Origin: Bacillota bacterium | GTDB taxonomy: Bacteria > Bacillota > Clostridia > Oscillospirales > Ruminococcaceae | Assembly: GCA_023457355.1 (NCBI GenBank) | Contig: JAEWLW010000084.1 | Span: 1-54,483, forward strand | Length of the DNA: 54,483 bases | Reading direction: 5' to 3' | Shown here: one piece after another, positions 1 through 10,709 of the stretch | Layout: every line of letters starts with the position of its first letter | How positions within the stretch are numbered: the first letter of the stretch is position 1 | Translations under genes and position numbers: made by a program | The notes under the pieces: generated by a model | Told to the model about the DNA's origin: nothing | The model's input: only the letters and a program-made list of their open reading frames with translations | Database searches by the model: none

Positions 1-44
1 GCGCGTCTACGCCTGCTTGCATAATTAAGGAGGTACACGAAACC

Positions 45-1169
45 ATGAGTGAGATTTTGGAGAATCAGAATCAGGAAGAGCTTAGCTTTGAGGAGATGCT
101 CAATCAGTTTTGCAAAAGTACATACAACGGGGAGAAGGTAACCGGTATTGTCACCAGTATCGAGCCGAACATGATTTCCGTTGATATCGGCACCAAGCAC
201 GCCGGTTATGTACCGCTGAATGAGCTTACCGATGATCCCACTGCAAAACCTGAGGACATTGTTAATAAGGGGGACGAGCTCGAACTCTTGGTTGTACGTG
301 TCAACGATGTCGAGGGTACTGTGATGCTTTCGAAAAAGCGTCTCGACGCACAGGCCGGGTTTGAGAAGGTTATGGGCGCCGTCGACAGCGGCGAGATTCT
401 CAACGGCATCGTCACCGAAGTTATCAAGGGCGGCGTGTTGGCGCTGACCAACGGCGTCAAGGTGTTCATCCCTGCTTCTCAGGCGACAATGTCCCGCGGC
501 GAGGAGCTTGAGACCCTGCTGAGAAAGCCCGTAAGATTTAAGATTCTTGAAGTCAACCGTCAGCGCCGTCGTGCGGTCGGTTCCATCCGTGCCGTTCTGC
601 GCGAGCAGAGAAAGGAACTTGAAGAGAAGTTCTGGGCAGAGGTTGAGGTTGGCAAGCAATACAATGGTGTTGTCAAATCGCTTACCGATTACGGCGCGTT
701 TGTCGATCTGGGCGGCGTGGACGGCATGATTCATATTTCCGAACTGTCCTGGGGCAAGATTAAGCACCCCTCTCAGGTTGTCAAGGTCGGCGATGAGATC
801 GTTGTCTATGTCAAGGATATCGACGCCGAGAAGAAGAAGATTTCGCTTGGCTACAAGAAGGATGAGGACAACCCCTGGACCATTCTGGCCAATAATTATG
901 CTGTTGGACAGAATGCCAAGGTCAAAATTGTTTCTCTCACGGCCTTTGGCGCTTTTGCGGAACTGATCCCCGGCATCGATGGCCTGATTCACATCAGCCA
1001 GATTGCGCGTGAGCGTGTGGGCAAGCCTTCGGATGTTCTGTCCGTTGGACAGGAGGTCGAGGTCAAGATCACCGAGCTTGATTTTGAGCGCCACAGAATC
1101 AGCCTTTCCATCAAGGCTTTGCTGGAAGAAGCTGCGTCTGAGGAAGTACCGGCTGAGACTGCCGAATAA
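45..1169 (+). CDS. rpsA: S1 RNA-binding domain protein, ribosomal protein S1-like
   Basis: A 374-residue cytoplasmic protein with four consecutive S1 (OB-fold) repeats at roughly residues 30-97, 115-180, 197-266 and 283-354. The last two show the classic pattern GxFVDLGGVDGMIHISELS and GAFAELIPGIDGLIHISQ. S1 repeats bind single-stranded mRNA and help load it on the 30S subunit. The length and four-repeat layout match the short S1 of Bacillota rather than the six-repeat proteobacterial form. The ATG is preceded by AAGGAGG at the correct distance, and a terminator follows directly, so it ends a transcript. In Clostridia S1 is often fused or adjacent to IspH/LytB; the upstream gene lies outside the window, so that link cannot be tested. 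It could be a general S1-domain regulator rather than a true ribosome component. Confidence 0.93.
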   Translation: MSEILENQNQEELSFEEMLNQFCKSTYNGEKVTGIVTSIEPNMISVDIGTKHAGYVPLNELTDDPTAKPEDIVNKGDELELLVVRVNDVEGTVMLSKKRLDAQAGFEKVMGAVDSGEILNGIVTEVIKGGVLALTNGVKVFIPASQATMSRGEELETLLRKPVRFKILEVNRQRRRAVGSIRAVLREQRKELEEKFWAEVEVGKQYNGVVKSLTDYGAFVDLGGVDGMIHISELSWGKIKHPSQVVKVGDEIVVYVKDIDAEKKKISLGYKKDEDNPWTILANNYAVGQNAKVKIVSLTAFGAFAELIPGIDGLIHISQIARERVGKPSDVLSVGQEVEVKITELDFERHRISLSIKALLEEAASEEVPAETAE

Positions 1170-1187
1170 TCTGAATATTGTGCCTGT

Positions 1188-1222
1188 AAAGCGGGAAAGC
1201 GATTTGCTTTCCCGCTTTTTGT
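1188..1222 (+). terminator. Rho-independent terminator of the S1 gene
   Basis: A perfect 13-bp stem (AAAGCGGGAAAGC pairing with GCTTTCCCGCTTT) with a 4-nt loop and a short T run, starting 18 nt after the S1 stop codon. Confidence 0.9.
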
Positions 1223-1559
1223 CTATGGAAGCGGCGGCGCAGTGATGAAACGCCCTCTGCTGTAAATCGGGGTGCGATGCATCCGGCAGACTTTCCCAAC
1301 AGGCACACTGACAGATAACCAGGTAATTTAAAAATGAGATCGTCCCTGCGGTCTGTTTTGCGGTTTACTGCGTTGCCGGTCTTCACGGGTGTGAGCCTGC
1401 CTGAGCCCTCCGCCTTGCGCCCCAATTTCCTTGCCAGACCTGTTCCAATTCCCCGGCTGTTTTATAGCGCTGCAAATGTAACAGCACCCGGAAAAAGGCA
1501 TAAGGAATGCCGCTCTCCGGGTTCTGCTGCAATAGATAACGTTTACGTTTGTGAAAGGC
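1223..1559. other. Intergenic region without recognisable gene
   Basis: About 340 bases between two convergent genes. Open frames here have no ribosome binding site and no protein pattern I recognise. I see no clear terminator for the minus-strand hydrolase. Confidence 0.5.
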
Positions 1560-2381
1560 TCATGACCATTCTTGCAAAAATTGAGCGAGATCCTCGTTGA
1601 ATTTTTCCCGCTGGTCGTAAAACAGAAAGTGGCCGCAAGCTTCAAGCGGCACCAGCGTTGCGTTTGGAATTTGCTGTGCCTGCGCCTGTGCCAGCGGGAA
1701 AAGGCAGACCTTGTCGTCATAGCCGTGCAAAATCAGGGTGGGCACCTGTATTTTATCCAGGTCTTCAAACAGCTGTTCTTCACCCAACCATGTGTTGGCC
1801 ACCGCTGATGTGGCCCAGTTGGCCGCCTCCATGCCCATGGAAAGAATCCATTGGGAAATATTGGGGGTCACAAAGTTATGGAAAATTATATTGCCGAATT
1901 TACGAAGCATCTCCGGGCGGTTTTGGCTGGTATCCTGAATAATTTCCAGCACGGCCTGCGCGGGCAATCCATACGGGAAATATGGGCGCTGAATCAAGCT
2001 GGGCGCCGCTGCCGCAAACAGCCCCAGACGCGCGACGCCATAGCCCTCATGCCGGGCCATGTAGCGCACGGCAATAGCGCCGCCTGTTGAATGGCCGCAC
2101 AGCATAATCTGGTCCAGATCCAGCGCATCGATGACGGCACGCACATCGTCGGACATCCGATTGTAGTTATAGCCGCCCCAGGGCTTGGAGGACTGTCCAA
2201 AACCGCGCAGATCAATGCCGATGCACCGGTAGCCCATTTGGGGCAGCAGGCTGTACTGGTACTCAAACAGTTTATGGTCGGCCGGCCAGCCATGAAGAAA
2301 AAGCAGGGTTTTGCCGCCGGACGGGTTGATGTCTTCCACGTAGATATAAACATCGGATTCTGCCTTTACATAATAGCCCAT
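1560..2381 (-). CDS. Alpha/beta-fold hydrolase
   Basis: A 273-residue cytoplasmic serine hydrolase of the alpha/beta-hydrolase_1 family. The nucleophile elbow is GHSTGG (Ser98). The oxyanion segment HGWPADH is at about residue 30, an acid candidate lies in HGYDDK (Asp223), and His251 sits in CGHFLF, so the triad is complete. The family includes haloperoxidases, epoxide hydrolases and esterases; sequence alone does not fix the substrate. The start is ATG with a weak GGGGT upstream. There is no signal peptide. It is monocistronic and convergent with the S1 gene. Confidence 0.88.
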   Translation of the reverse strand: MGYYVKAESDVYIYVEDINPSGGKTLLFLHGWPADHKLFEYQYSLLPQMGYRCIGIDLRGFGQSSKPWGGYNYNRMSDDVRAVIDALDLDQIMLCGHSTGGAIAVRYMARHEGYGVARLGLFAAAAPSLIQRPYFPYGLPAQAVLEIIQDTSQNRPEMLRKFGNIIFHNFVTPNISQWILSMGMEAANWATSAVANTWLGEEQLFEDLDKIQVPTLILHGYDDKVCLFPLAQAQAQQIPNATLVPLEACGHFLFYDQREKFNEDLAQFLQEWS

Positions 2382-2827
2382 TGTCAGACCCCATTTGCTT
2401 TATTTTACATTGATATGCATACGTTAAAATCCTGTATAAAATACCAACTTCATCAGGCCAACCTATGAAATGAACCCGGATGGAATAATTTTGGTATAAA
2501 CCAATAATTTGTAAGGGCAGAACAAAAATAAATGCTACTCTTTTTTATAAGGTTATGGTAGAATCTTGTATAGTGTTATTTTTTAATATTGTAAATGGCC
2601 GCGCCAAAGGCGCATGACCGGTTTAATAAGGCAGTAAGCTGCTTTATTAAAAATACCGCAGATCTTTTGCGCATCGCCAATAGACGGGGGCATTTTAGAT
2701 TTTTTAAATAAATTTATTTTCCATGGAAAAATTTCAGGTAAAATTCGCACCTTATTCAAGGAAGCTTCAAGGTCGTATCTGATGATAGACTTATGTTGGA
2801 ATATTGCGCTTAACAGGAGGATTTTTG
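2382..2827. other. AT-rich divergent intergenic region
   Basis: About 450 bases between the divergent hydrolase and surface-protein genes. It should carry promoters in both directions, but I could not assign convincing -35/-10 pairs. No coding signal. Confidence 0.45.
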
Positions 2828-4912
2828 ATGAAACAGACACTTGCGTTCATAATGGCGACAGCGATGCTGGCCTGTACGCTATCTATGACAACCTTTGCCG
2901 CGACAGAAATTGAATATCCGGTGGATGACATATCCTCCAGAGCGTATGTCACAGATGACGAAGGGGATTTGTATCTGACTTCGGATACCGACAAGGTCAG
3001 CTATGGCAAGACGGCTTATTTCCCCCTGCTCAGCGACGGTTCAGGTGCGTTGAAAACTAAATACGACGCCTGGCAGGCTGCTGAAAAGGATGTGAAAACA
3101 GCCGAGGCAACCCTTAAAGAGAAGCAGGAAACCTATAACGATTATAATGGCGCGCTGACCTCCTATGACACCGCCGAGCAGGCATATAATGCGGCGCAGC
3201 AACGCTTGGATGATTACGATGAGGACTACGAGAGGCTTGATGGCCTTGTTAAGGCGGCCCAGAATGCGTTAGCGCCAGTTGAAACGGATTTTAACACCAA
3301 GGAACCGGTATACTTTACGAAAAAAGGCGTTTATGAAGAAAAAAAGCTTGCGTGGGAAAGCGCCGGCTCATTGGACAGCGGCCCTGAAAAGACCGCTATG
3401 GATGACGCCAAAATCGCGATGGACGCAGTTTTTGCGCCCAATACCTATGCCAACGCCAAAGCCGAGGTGGAGGCGCTGCAAGGAGCGCTCGCGACGGCTC
3501 AAAGCAATCTTGATGCTCTGGGCAGCAAAACAGCGCTGGAGACAGACAAAGATAGCAAATATACTACTAAAGAGGCACGGGGAAACAATCTGAAAACCGT
3601 CACCGGTAAATCCTCGGTGGAGCTTGCCAGACAGGCGGTAGCCACGGCCTTATCGGAGAAGGGGATCGCAGAAACGACACTGACTTCCAAACAAGGTATC
3701 AGGGACGAAAAAAAGACCGCATACGACACCGCAGCTAAAGATCAATATATTTATGTTTATGAGCAAGATGCGACTAAAAGCATCAAAATCAGCAAAAAAT
3801 GGGAAGAAGGCGGCAGTTACGTCTCGGATGTCGACGTGGTGCGAAAAAGGGTGCGCAGCGATATTAATGCTACGGGCTCAATGCAGTATATTTACTTTTT
3901 GGCCATTAAAATCAAAAGCAGCACCAGCACGCAGGACCGCGATCTTTTTGGCACCGTAACGCTTAAAAAGAGCGGCAGCAACGGCTTTGAGGTTTCGACC
4001 GATATCAGCTTGGAAATCGGTTATTCCTCTGCTTCCGACACCGACGTCGGCGAGGGCGTTATCCCGAAAACCCCCGCCACCTTTAAAAAAGGCGACGGCT
4101 TTGACGAGGACGACGAGTTTGAGTTTGAGTTTGAGGCGGACGGCGACAGCTACTTTATGGTGGATACCAGAGGACAGGGCAGCATTGTGCTGGGATTCGA
4201 TACCGAGTATGATGAGGATATCAGCGACGAATATCCCGACGCCGATCTGTGGTTCTATAACGGCAACTACGCAAGCTTTAACCGCGTGGGCGACCTGTTT
4301 CTGAGTTACCCCAATGATGACGGATACGTCTATGAAATCAGCAAAAGCGGTGACCTGACCCGCATCAGCCCCGATTATGACGAATATGAGGACGCCTACC
4401 GTATCAGAACCCGAACGCTGGGCCGCTATGTCATTTCAGACACCAGACTGAGCGTTACCAGCAGACCGTCGAGCAGTTCCAGCTCAAGCGGCAGCGGAAC
4501 GGGCACAGGCACCGGTACGGGCGGTACTGGCACCGCCGTTGTGCCTACGGCGCCTTCCACGCCCAGCTACACCTATACGCCGCCCGCGGCTTCTTCCAGC
4601 ACGGCGCCGCCTGCGCAATCATCCTCCGAACCTGAGGAAGAGGAGGAAGAGGAAGAGAGCGAGCCCGAGGAGCTTGAGGACGAGGACGACGATATTGTCG
4701 AGGTTGTTGTTGACGACCAGGAAGCCGAAGGCCCCGAGGAAAAGAGCGGCATTCCCGCATGGGTGTGGGCGATGATTATTGTCGGCCTCGCGGCGGTGCC
4801 GGTTGCAATTGGTGTTGTGTATTACCTGCATAGCAGACCGTTGCGCAGAGATTTCTTTAATAAGGGCGACGATGAATACGACGACGATTATGACGATGAT
4901 GATGAAGAGTAA
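2828..4912 (+). CDS. Secreted membrane-anchored coiled-coil surface protein
   Basis: A 694-residue protein I do not recognise as a named family. It has a signal peptide (Lys, hydrophobic core, end near TTFAA at about residue 25). An Ala/Lys/Glu-rich, coiled-coil-like region spans roughly 70-300. A beta-rich domain at about 310-540 contains a very acidic stretch (DEDDEFEFEFEADGD). A Ser/Gly/Thr/Pro low-complexity linker and a Glu run follow, then one membrane helix (VWAMIIVGLAAVPVAIGVVY) and a short acidic cytoplasmic tail. The start at 2828 is chosen because AGGAGG precedes it and it begins the signal peptide; an in-frame upstream start at 2804 lacks these. It precedes the MoxR-DUF58-transglutaminase cluster in the same direction, separated by a hairpin, so it may be a surface client or partner; that role is inference. 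Confidence 0.85.
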   Translation: MKQTLAFIMATAMLACTLSMTTFAATEIEYPVDDISSRAYVTDDEGDLYLTSDTDKVSYGKTAYFPLLSDGSGALKTKYDAWQAAEKDVKTAEATLKEKQETYNDYNGALTSYDTAEQAYNAAQQRLDDYDEDYERLDGLVKAAQNALAPVETDFNTKEPVYFTKKGVYEEKKLAWESAGSLDSGPEKTAMDDAKIAMDAVFAPNTYANAKAEVEALQGALATAQSNLDALGSKTALETDKDSKYTTKEARGNNLKTVTGKSSVELARQAVATALSEKGIAETTLTSKQGIRDEKKTAYDTAAKDQYIYVYEQDATKSIKISKKWEEGGSYVSDVDVVRKRVRSDINATGSMQYIYFLAIKIKSSTSTQDRDLFGTVTLKKSGSNGFEVSTDISLEIGYSSASDTDVGEGVIPKTPATFKKGDGFDEDDEFEFEFEADGDSYFMVDTRGQGSIVLGFDTEYDEDISDEYPDADLWFYNGNYASFNRVGDLFLSYPNDDGYVYEISKSGDLTRISPDYDEYEDAYRIRTRTLGRYVISDTRLSVTSRPSSSSSSSGSGTGTGTGTGGTGTAVVPTAPSTPSYTYTPPAASSSTAPPAQSSSEPEEEEEEEESEPEELEDEDDDIVEVVVDDQEAEGPEEKSGIPAWVWAMIIVGLAAVPVAIGVVYYLHSRPLRRDFFNKGDDEYDDDYDDDDEE

Positions 4913-4926
4913 GTATAATTCATAAA

Positions 4927-4982
4927 AAATGCGCCCTGTTTGCCATGCAGTATGGTATACTGAACAGCAGATAGGGCGCGTT
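4927..4982 (+). terminator. Hairpin between surface protein and moxR
   Basis: Outer arms GCGCCCT and AGGGCGC enclose about 40 nt and are followed by GTTTCATTTG. The loop holds a second small palindrome around AGTATGGTATACT. It could act as a terminator or attenuator before the moxR operon. Confidence 0.55.
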
Positions 4983-5020
4983 TCATTTGATTTTGTGCGA
5001 AGTTTAAAGGAGCAAAACAG

Positions 5021-5985
<965 letters not shown>

Positions 5986-5989
<4 letters not shown>

Positions 5990-7134
5990 ATGCGGCAGTG
6001 TGGCTGATTTGGCTTGCCGCTATCCTGCCCATGGCGGTTTTCGGGCAAACGCCTGCGCTGCGCTGGTTGTTGATGCTGCTGCCATTTTGCTTTGTGGTAT
6101 CGTCGCTGGTGACATGGCTGGCCTCTAAAAAGCTGTCGCTTTCGGTCAAGGTAAAGGAAGGCGGCAGCAAAAAGCAGGGCGCAAAGGGCGAACTGACCAT
6201 TCTAAACCACAGTTATCTCCCGGTGATGCAGCTGCGCTGCACATTGCTGCTGCATAATCTGCTGACCGGTGAGGAAACCGAGCAGCTTGTTTCGATGCCC
6301 GTGCTGCCCAAGTGCCGGCGCAAGGTGACTTTCCGCATCAAATCGCAGCATTGCGGACAGGTTGCCGTGACGTTTAAGCGGATGGATGCCGTCGATTTTT
6401 TCGGCGTCACACATTATCGGCTTAAATTTGAGGCCCAGGCGGACACCATTATCATGCCCAGCACTTTTCTTATGCGGGTGCTGCCGCTGATAGACAGCGT
6501 TTGCCCGGAGGAAAGCGACGAGTACGAACCGGACAGAGCGGGGTATGATGTCAGTGAAGTGCACCAGATACGCGGCTATGTGCCGGGGGACAGCGTGCGG
6601 CAGATCCACTGGAAGCTGACCGGAAAATTTGATCAGTTGATGGTCAAGCAGGCCGGACAGCCGCTAAAGCATGCGATGATGCTGTTTTTAGACTTTTCTT
6701 CCGGCGGCGCCCCTAAAAAAGCGGCGCCCGCCTGCTTTGATGCGCTTGCCGAGGTTGCGGTTTCGCTCTCGCAGGCGCTGTTGGATGCAGGTATTGCGCA
6801 TCTTGTCGGGTGGCGCCAGCAAAACGGAGAGTTGGCGCATGTCTCGGTGCAAAGTGCCGACGACCTGACCGCCGCGTTGCCCGAGATGCTTTGCGCGCAC
6901 GATTTTGGCGCGCTGCCGGAGGGGCAGGCGGGTAATTTGTTTGAAAAGCTGCATTTTTCCCAAATGATATGGCTGTGCACGCAGGTTCCCGCGCTCTATT
7001 TTGATACCAACGCCAAAATGACGGTGCTGTGCTGTGCCGAAAAGCGCCCGAACGAAAGCGAATATGGCGGCGAAGCGGTCGTCTTTTTTACGCCGGCGTC
7101 CTATCAGCAGGACATGGCCAATTTAATTCTCTGA
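5986..7134 (+). CDS. DUF58 domain-containing membrane protein
   Basis: A 382-residue protein with two N-terminal membrane helices (residues about 3-40). A beta-rich segment follows, then the DUF58 signature RGYVPGDSVRQIHWKLTGK at about 195-215, and a VWA-like region with LFLDFSSGG. The start at 5986 forms the ATGA overlap with moxR; earlier in-frame codons lie inside moxR and lack the hydrophobic N-terminus. It probably works with the MoxR ATPase and the following transglutaminase-like protein at the membrane. The molecular function of DUF58 is unknown. Confidence 0.92.
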
Positions 7135-7152
7135 ACCAGTGAGGTGACCTGT

Positions 7153-9543
7153 TTGAAACCGAATCGCGGCCCTGCTTTACAATTGACGCTTTCCCCTGAA
7201 AAGGCAAGTTCGGGCCTTGATCTCACCGGAACAGTCGGCGATATTCTGCTCGCGCTGATGCTCTATTTTGGGCTGGGTGGACTGATGGTCAGCCTGTTTA
7301 AGCTGCCCATACTCGGGATGGTGCCGGCTGTACTGGGCTTTTTGATTATCCCTTGCGCTTTCCTGTTCTGCCGTACACCCCAAAGCCGCCTGCTTGGCGT
7401 TGCCATGCTGATTATCTGTATTCTCATCCTGTGGATTTTGGCGGCGAAATATGCCCGCGCGGGCCTTTCACTGGCGATGAACACGCTTTCGACGGCTGTG
7501 GATATTGAGTTCTTGCACATTAACGCGCAATATACCATTGATGTGGCGCCCGCCATCTATCTTGCCTGCGGAACGCTGTTTTTGACGCCTTTTGCCGTCC
7601 TGCTGGCACTGCTTTGCGTCCTTATTGTGCGCAGAACCGTCGGCTGGGCAGGCGTCGCTTTGCTGATGCCGTTTGTCGCCGTCAGCGTGTTTGAGGCGGT
7701 CAACCACACCGGCATCTGGTCGGCACTTCTTTTTGCCGGCACAGCGTTGCTGATATGCCGCCGCCTTGCCCTTGCGCCGGGCACCAAAGATACCGGCGGA
7801 ATGATGCTTCCCGCCATGGCGGTGCTGCTGGCTGCGGGTTTGCTGGGGTCTGTGGTGCTGCTGCTGGTGCCGGGCAATATTCCGGATAAAACAGCGTATC
7901 TGTTACAAAAAAATCAGCGCAATATTTTGACGGATATTCACCGGATGCGCTATGAGACAAATACCTATACCGTTCTGCCGGAGGGGGATTTCGCCGGTAT
8001 TTCAGAGCCGGATTTTAATTACGAAACGGTCTTGAAGCTTGAGATGAGCCAGCCGGATTCGATATATCTGCGCGGATATGTCGGAGAGGTTTATACAAAT
8101 TTTGGTTGGGAACCGATTGATAAAAAGGTCATGAACAGCTATACCGGCCTGTTTTATCAGCTGCATAAAAACAATTTCTACCCCCAGACGCAGCTGGCCG
8201 ACCTGGCAAGGATTTTGGATAACACGCTGTCGGACGAGGATGCCTTGACCATCGAGGTACAAAACACTGCCGCCTGCCGCGGTTATATCTATGCGCCTTA
8301 TGAACTGCTGAAGGCCGATAACGCGTTGCTGCCAAACGATCGTTTATTAGAATCGCGTTTGACAAGCGGCGGGCTGTTTGGAACCGCTGATTACAAGCTG
8401 ACGGTGCTGCCCAATCAGGTCAAGCGGTATAAGGCGCTGGACGAAATGCTGGCGGCGCAAAGCGCGCATCCTTCGGACGCGCTTCGCAGCTATCTGGAAC
8501 AGGAGGCTAAATACCGCAGCTTTGTCTATGAACAGTACACGGCCATACCGCCGGAGGACAGCGCACTGCTGGCCGCATATATCGGCGACCCGGGCATTGC
8601 AGGGCAGACGCATGTTGCCTATAAGGACGCCAAGAACAATGTTCTGGCCATTCTGGAACGCCATTTGGAGTATTCTGATGACAATGCCGCCTTCAACGGA
8701 AACGGAAGCTTCATACAGTACATCATGCGCAAAAACCAGAGCGCGAGTACGATCGGTTATGCCAGTATCGCGGTCATGATGCTGCGGCACTACGGCATAC
8801 CGGCCCGATATGTTGAAGGCTATCTGATAACGCCCGATGATGCCGAAGCGATGGGCGACGACGGCGATATCGATATTCTGGATTACAGCGCGCATGCGTG
8901 GGCGGAGTATTATCACGACGGCGTGGGGTGGATTCCTTTTGAAGTGGATCCGAACTATCTGGGCGTTATGGAAGGTATCACCGATCCGCCGTCCTATGGC
9001 CAGAGCGATCAGGGTGGTGCAACGGAGGAGGAACTTGAGGAGGATATCCCGAACCGGGACCGCGACCGTCACAACGATGAGGACGCCGGATTCCTTGATA
9101 AGCTGTTGGAGATGCTGCGCCTGTTGGCGCCGTTACTGCTGACACTGCTGTTTTTAGCTTTGCTGGTCGGCGGATGGTTGTATTACCGGTTTAAACGCAT
9201 TGAAAAACGCAAAAAAGACTGCGCGCAAAGTGATAACAATGCGGCGGTTTGCAGCATGATGGCTTACATTCTGGCGTTGCTGGGTGCGGTGGATATCTCA
9301 GAGCAGACCCATTCGCCGATTAAGCTGATACCCGAAGTTTCCCAAGGTCTGGGCGAGGCGCTCGGGGCAGAGTACGAGGCGGTTGTCAGTGTGTTTTTAA
9401 AAGCGGCTTTCAGCCGGAACACGGTGCGCCAGTCTGAGCGCGAGACTGTTTTTGCGTTGTTACAACACATCATTGCATGGCTGGAGCAGACGCAGCCCCG
9501 AAAAAAACGTTTTATTTTGCGGTATTTAAAATGCCTTTATTAA
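7153..9543 (+). CDS. Transglutaminase-like membrane protein with degenerate active site
   Basis: About 796 residues: an N-terminal block of six or seven membrane helices (residues 25-240), an extracytoplasmic part with a transglutaminase-like core around 490-600, an acidic linker, one more helix at about 655-680 and a C-terminal cytosolic region. The core motif MLRHYGIPARYVEGY and the His block AHAWAEYYHDGVGW are clear. At the position where the family has the nucleophilic Cys there is Thr533 (SASTIGYAS). His581 is kept, and the usual Asp is Glu597. Catalysis is therefore doubtful; a binding or scaffolding role is possible. I prefer the TTG at 7153 because GAGGTGA lies 5-6 nt upstream; the GTG at 7144 overlaps that ribosome binding site. 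It closes the MoxR-DUF58 operon. Confidence 0.9.
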   Translation: MKPNRGPALQLTLSPEKASSGLDLTGTVGDILLALMLYFGLGGLMVSLFKLPILGMVPAVLGFLIIPCAFLFCRTPQSRLLGVAMLIICILILWILAAKYARAGLSLAMNTLSTAVDIEFLHINAQYTIDVAPAIYLACGTLFLTPFAVLLALLCVLIVRRTVGWAGVALLMPFVAVSVFEAVNHTGIWSALLFAGTALLICRRLALAPGTKDTGGMMLPAMAVLLAAGLLGSVVLLLVPGNIPDKTAYLLQKNQRNILTDIHRMRYETNTYTVLPEGDFAGISEPDFNYETVLKLEMSQPDSIYLRGYVGEVYTNFGWEPIDKKVMNSYTGLFYQLHKNNFYPQTQLADLARILDNTLSDEDALTIEVQNTAACRGYIYAPYELLKADNALLPNDRLLESRLTSGGLFGTADYKLTVLPNQVKRYKALDEMLAAQSAHPSDALRSYLEQEAKYRSFVYEQYTAIPPEDSALLAAYIGDPGIAGQTHVAYKDAKNNVLAILERHLEYSDDNAAFNGNGSFIQYIMRKNQSASTIGYASIAVMMLRHYGIPARYVEGYLITPDDAEAMGDDGDIDILDYSAHAWAEYYHDGVGWIPFEVDPNYLGVMEGITDPPSYGQSDQGGATEEELEEDIPNRDRDRHNDEDAGFLDKLLEMLRLLAPLLLTLLFLALLVGGWLYYRFKRIEKRKKDCAQSDNNAAVCSMMAYILALLGAVDISEQTHSPIKLIPEVSQGLGEALGAEYEAVVSVFLKAAFSRNTVRQSERETVFALLQHIIAWLEQTQPRKKRFILRYLKCLY

Positions 9544-9549
9544 GAAATC

Positions 9550-9596
9550 AAATGCGCAGGAGGCGCTCCCGTGGTGGGAGCGCCTCCTGCGCATTT
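9550..9596 (+). terminator. Perfect long hairpin after the transglutaminase-like gene
   Basis: A perfect 21-bp inverted repeat, from AAATGCGCAGG to CCTGCGCATTT, with a 5-nt loop (GTGGT). It starts 7 nt after the stop codon and ends in TTT. It directly abuts dispersed repeat copy A. Confidence 0.85.
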
Positions 9597-9856
9597 CAGG
9601 CTGTCAATAACGTGACAGGGGCTTAGCAATTTGCATAAAACAAATACCGCTTATCGCGACATGGGAGAACCCCCGGCGAGGGTTCGCCCCATAAAAACAG
9701 TCCACTGGACTGTTTTTATGCCCTCTCCTGCGCTTCTTACAGAATTAGGGCACTTTGGGGCGCTGACGCAAACCCTGCGAACTTTTGAAAAAGTTCGACC
9801 AAAACCTTTAGTTCGTGCAACTTTTTCTTTGAAATGGGTTTTTTGACAGGTTGTCA
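9597..9856 (+). repeat. Dispersed intergenic repeat, copy A
   Basis: About 260 bp. The left end reads CAGGCTGTCAATAA and the right end, reverse-complemented, contains CCTGTCAAAAAA, so the ends are imperfect inverted repeats. Inside are a 29-bp palindrome at 9691-9719 (14-bp arms, one central base), a GGGAGAACCC...GGGTTCGCCCC hairpin, and the block GGGCACTTTGGGGCGCTG. Related copies lie at 29321, 39033, 42781 and 53823. Open frames across it are not genes: equivalent frames in the other copies give the same Cys/Arg-rich nonsense-like peptides. It resembles a miniature inverted-repeat element. Confidence 0.85.
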
Positions 9857-10162
9857 AAGAAGTGAAATTCGTTAAGCTAAACACCGGGGAAAAGTGTGAA
9901 AGAACGGCGGGTGCCGCTGCGGGCGTTCATGCCGCGCGCAGCGATCAGCCAAGCCGTTTAGCCGCGCAAGTGGCCTGGCGGTGGGCACCCATTTTCGCGT
10001 CAAGGCGCACAAAATGCGCCGAATTGCTCACCCGCGGGCGACAGAATGGGCACGGTTGCCCATCTGAAACGGTCGATAGATTGGCCCGGTACAGCTTTAG
10101 GCGACTGTGGGCGCAGCCGTGTCACAGCATCCATTACGCCTGTGCCGACGGGACGCGGGCAT
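9857..10162. other. GC-rich intergenic region, possible second repeat family
   Basis: About 300 GC-rich bases with no credible gene. The block at 9968-10050 (AAGTGGCCTGG followed by TTTTCGCG and AAGGC) resembles 15090-15170 and, inverted, 43120-43197. It contains several short GGGCAC/GTGCCC-like palindromes. Confidence 0.4.
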
Positions 10163-10594
10163 TTATATGACGGGAAGCTCGCCGATTTCAATGGCCTCAG
10201 ACTCGTTGATGTCTGAACAGTTGAATAGGATGACCAAGCTGTATAATTTGAGCCCTGCCGAGAGCAGCACCAGCCATGAACCCATGAGATCGACGCTTGA
10301 CGCAAGACAATCCGTGGGATTATCCGCCCGCTTCAGGACATACTGTGCCTCCCACAGAAAGTAGATCAATATAACAAAAGCAATAACACTTGCAAAGATT
10401 TTTATTTTTAATCCCTGGCAGATAGAGATATTCTGGCCGCATAAGTTAGCGGCGAGCCGATTCCGGAGCGTGCGTGAGCCGAAGAGCGCAATCACACCGC
10501 TTATCACGAGAATGGTCTGAAAGCCAAGGGAGGTATCGGCAAATTCTAAATCATCAATCAGGGCACCGCGCGAGGCAATAGGCGCAATAGGCAT
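10163..10594 (-). CDS. Small four-helix membrane protein of unknown function
   Basis: A 143-residue hydrophobic protein with about four membrane segments at roughly 24-42, 62-82, 105-125 and a shorter neighbour, and an acidic C-terminus. I do not recognise the family. ATG at 10594 is preceded by GGGGAGGA; a TTG one codon upstream is less likely. It lies 115 nt downstream of the GT2 gene on the same strand, so it may belong to the YfhO-GT2 transcript. Confidence 0.7.
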   Translation of the reverse strand: MPIAPIASRGALIDDLEFADTSLGFQTILVISGVIALFGSRTLRNRLAANLCGQNISICQGLKIKIFASVIAFVILIYFLWEAQYVLKRADNPTDCLASSVDLMGSWLVLLSAGLKLYSLVILFNCSDINESEAIEIGELPVI

Positions 10595-10709
10595 CAAACA
10601 TTCCTCCCCTGTGCGAAGTAGTGCCTTGATATATCATACTCCTGACACGCTTTTAGTGCCACGCCGACGGTAGAAAAGAGCTGGGCAACGGTGGGGTCCT
10701 CCTTTACAG

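Noticed and set aside
9631..9884. Open frames on both strands inside repeat copy A (also in copies B, C and D)
   Set aside because: They arise from the repeat itself, give similar peptides wherever the repeat occurs, and have no ribosome binding sites; the DNA, not a protein, is conserved.
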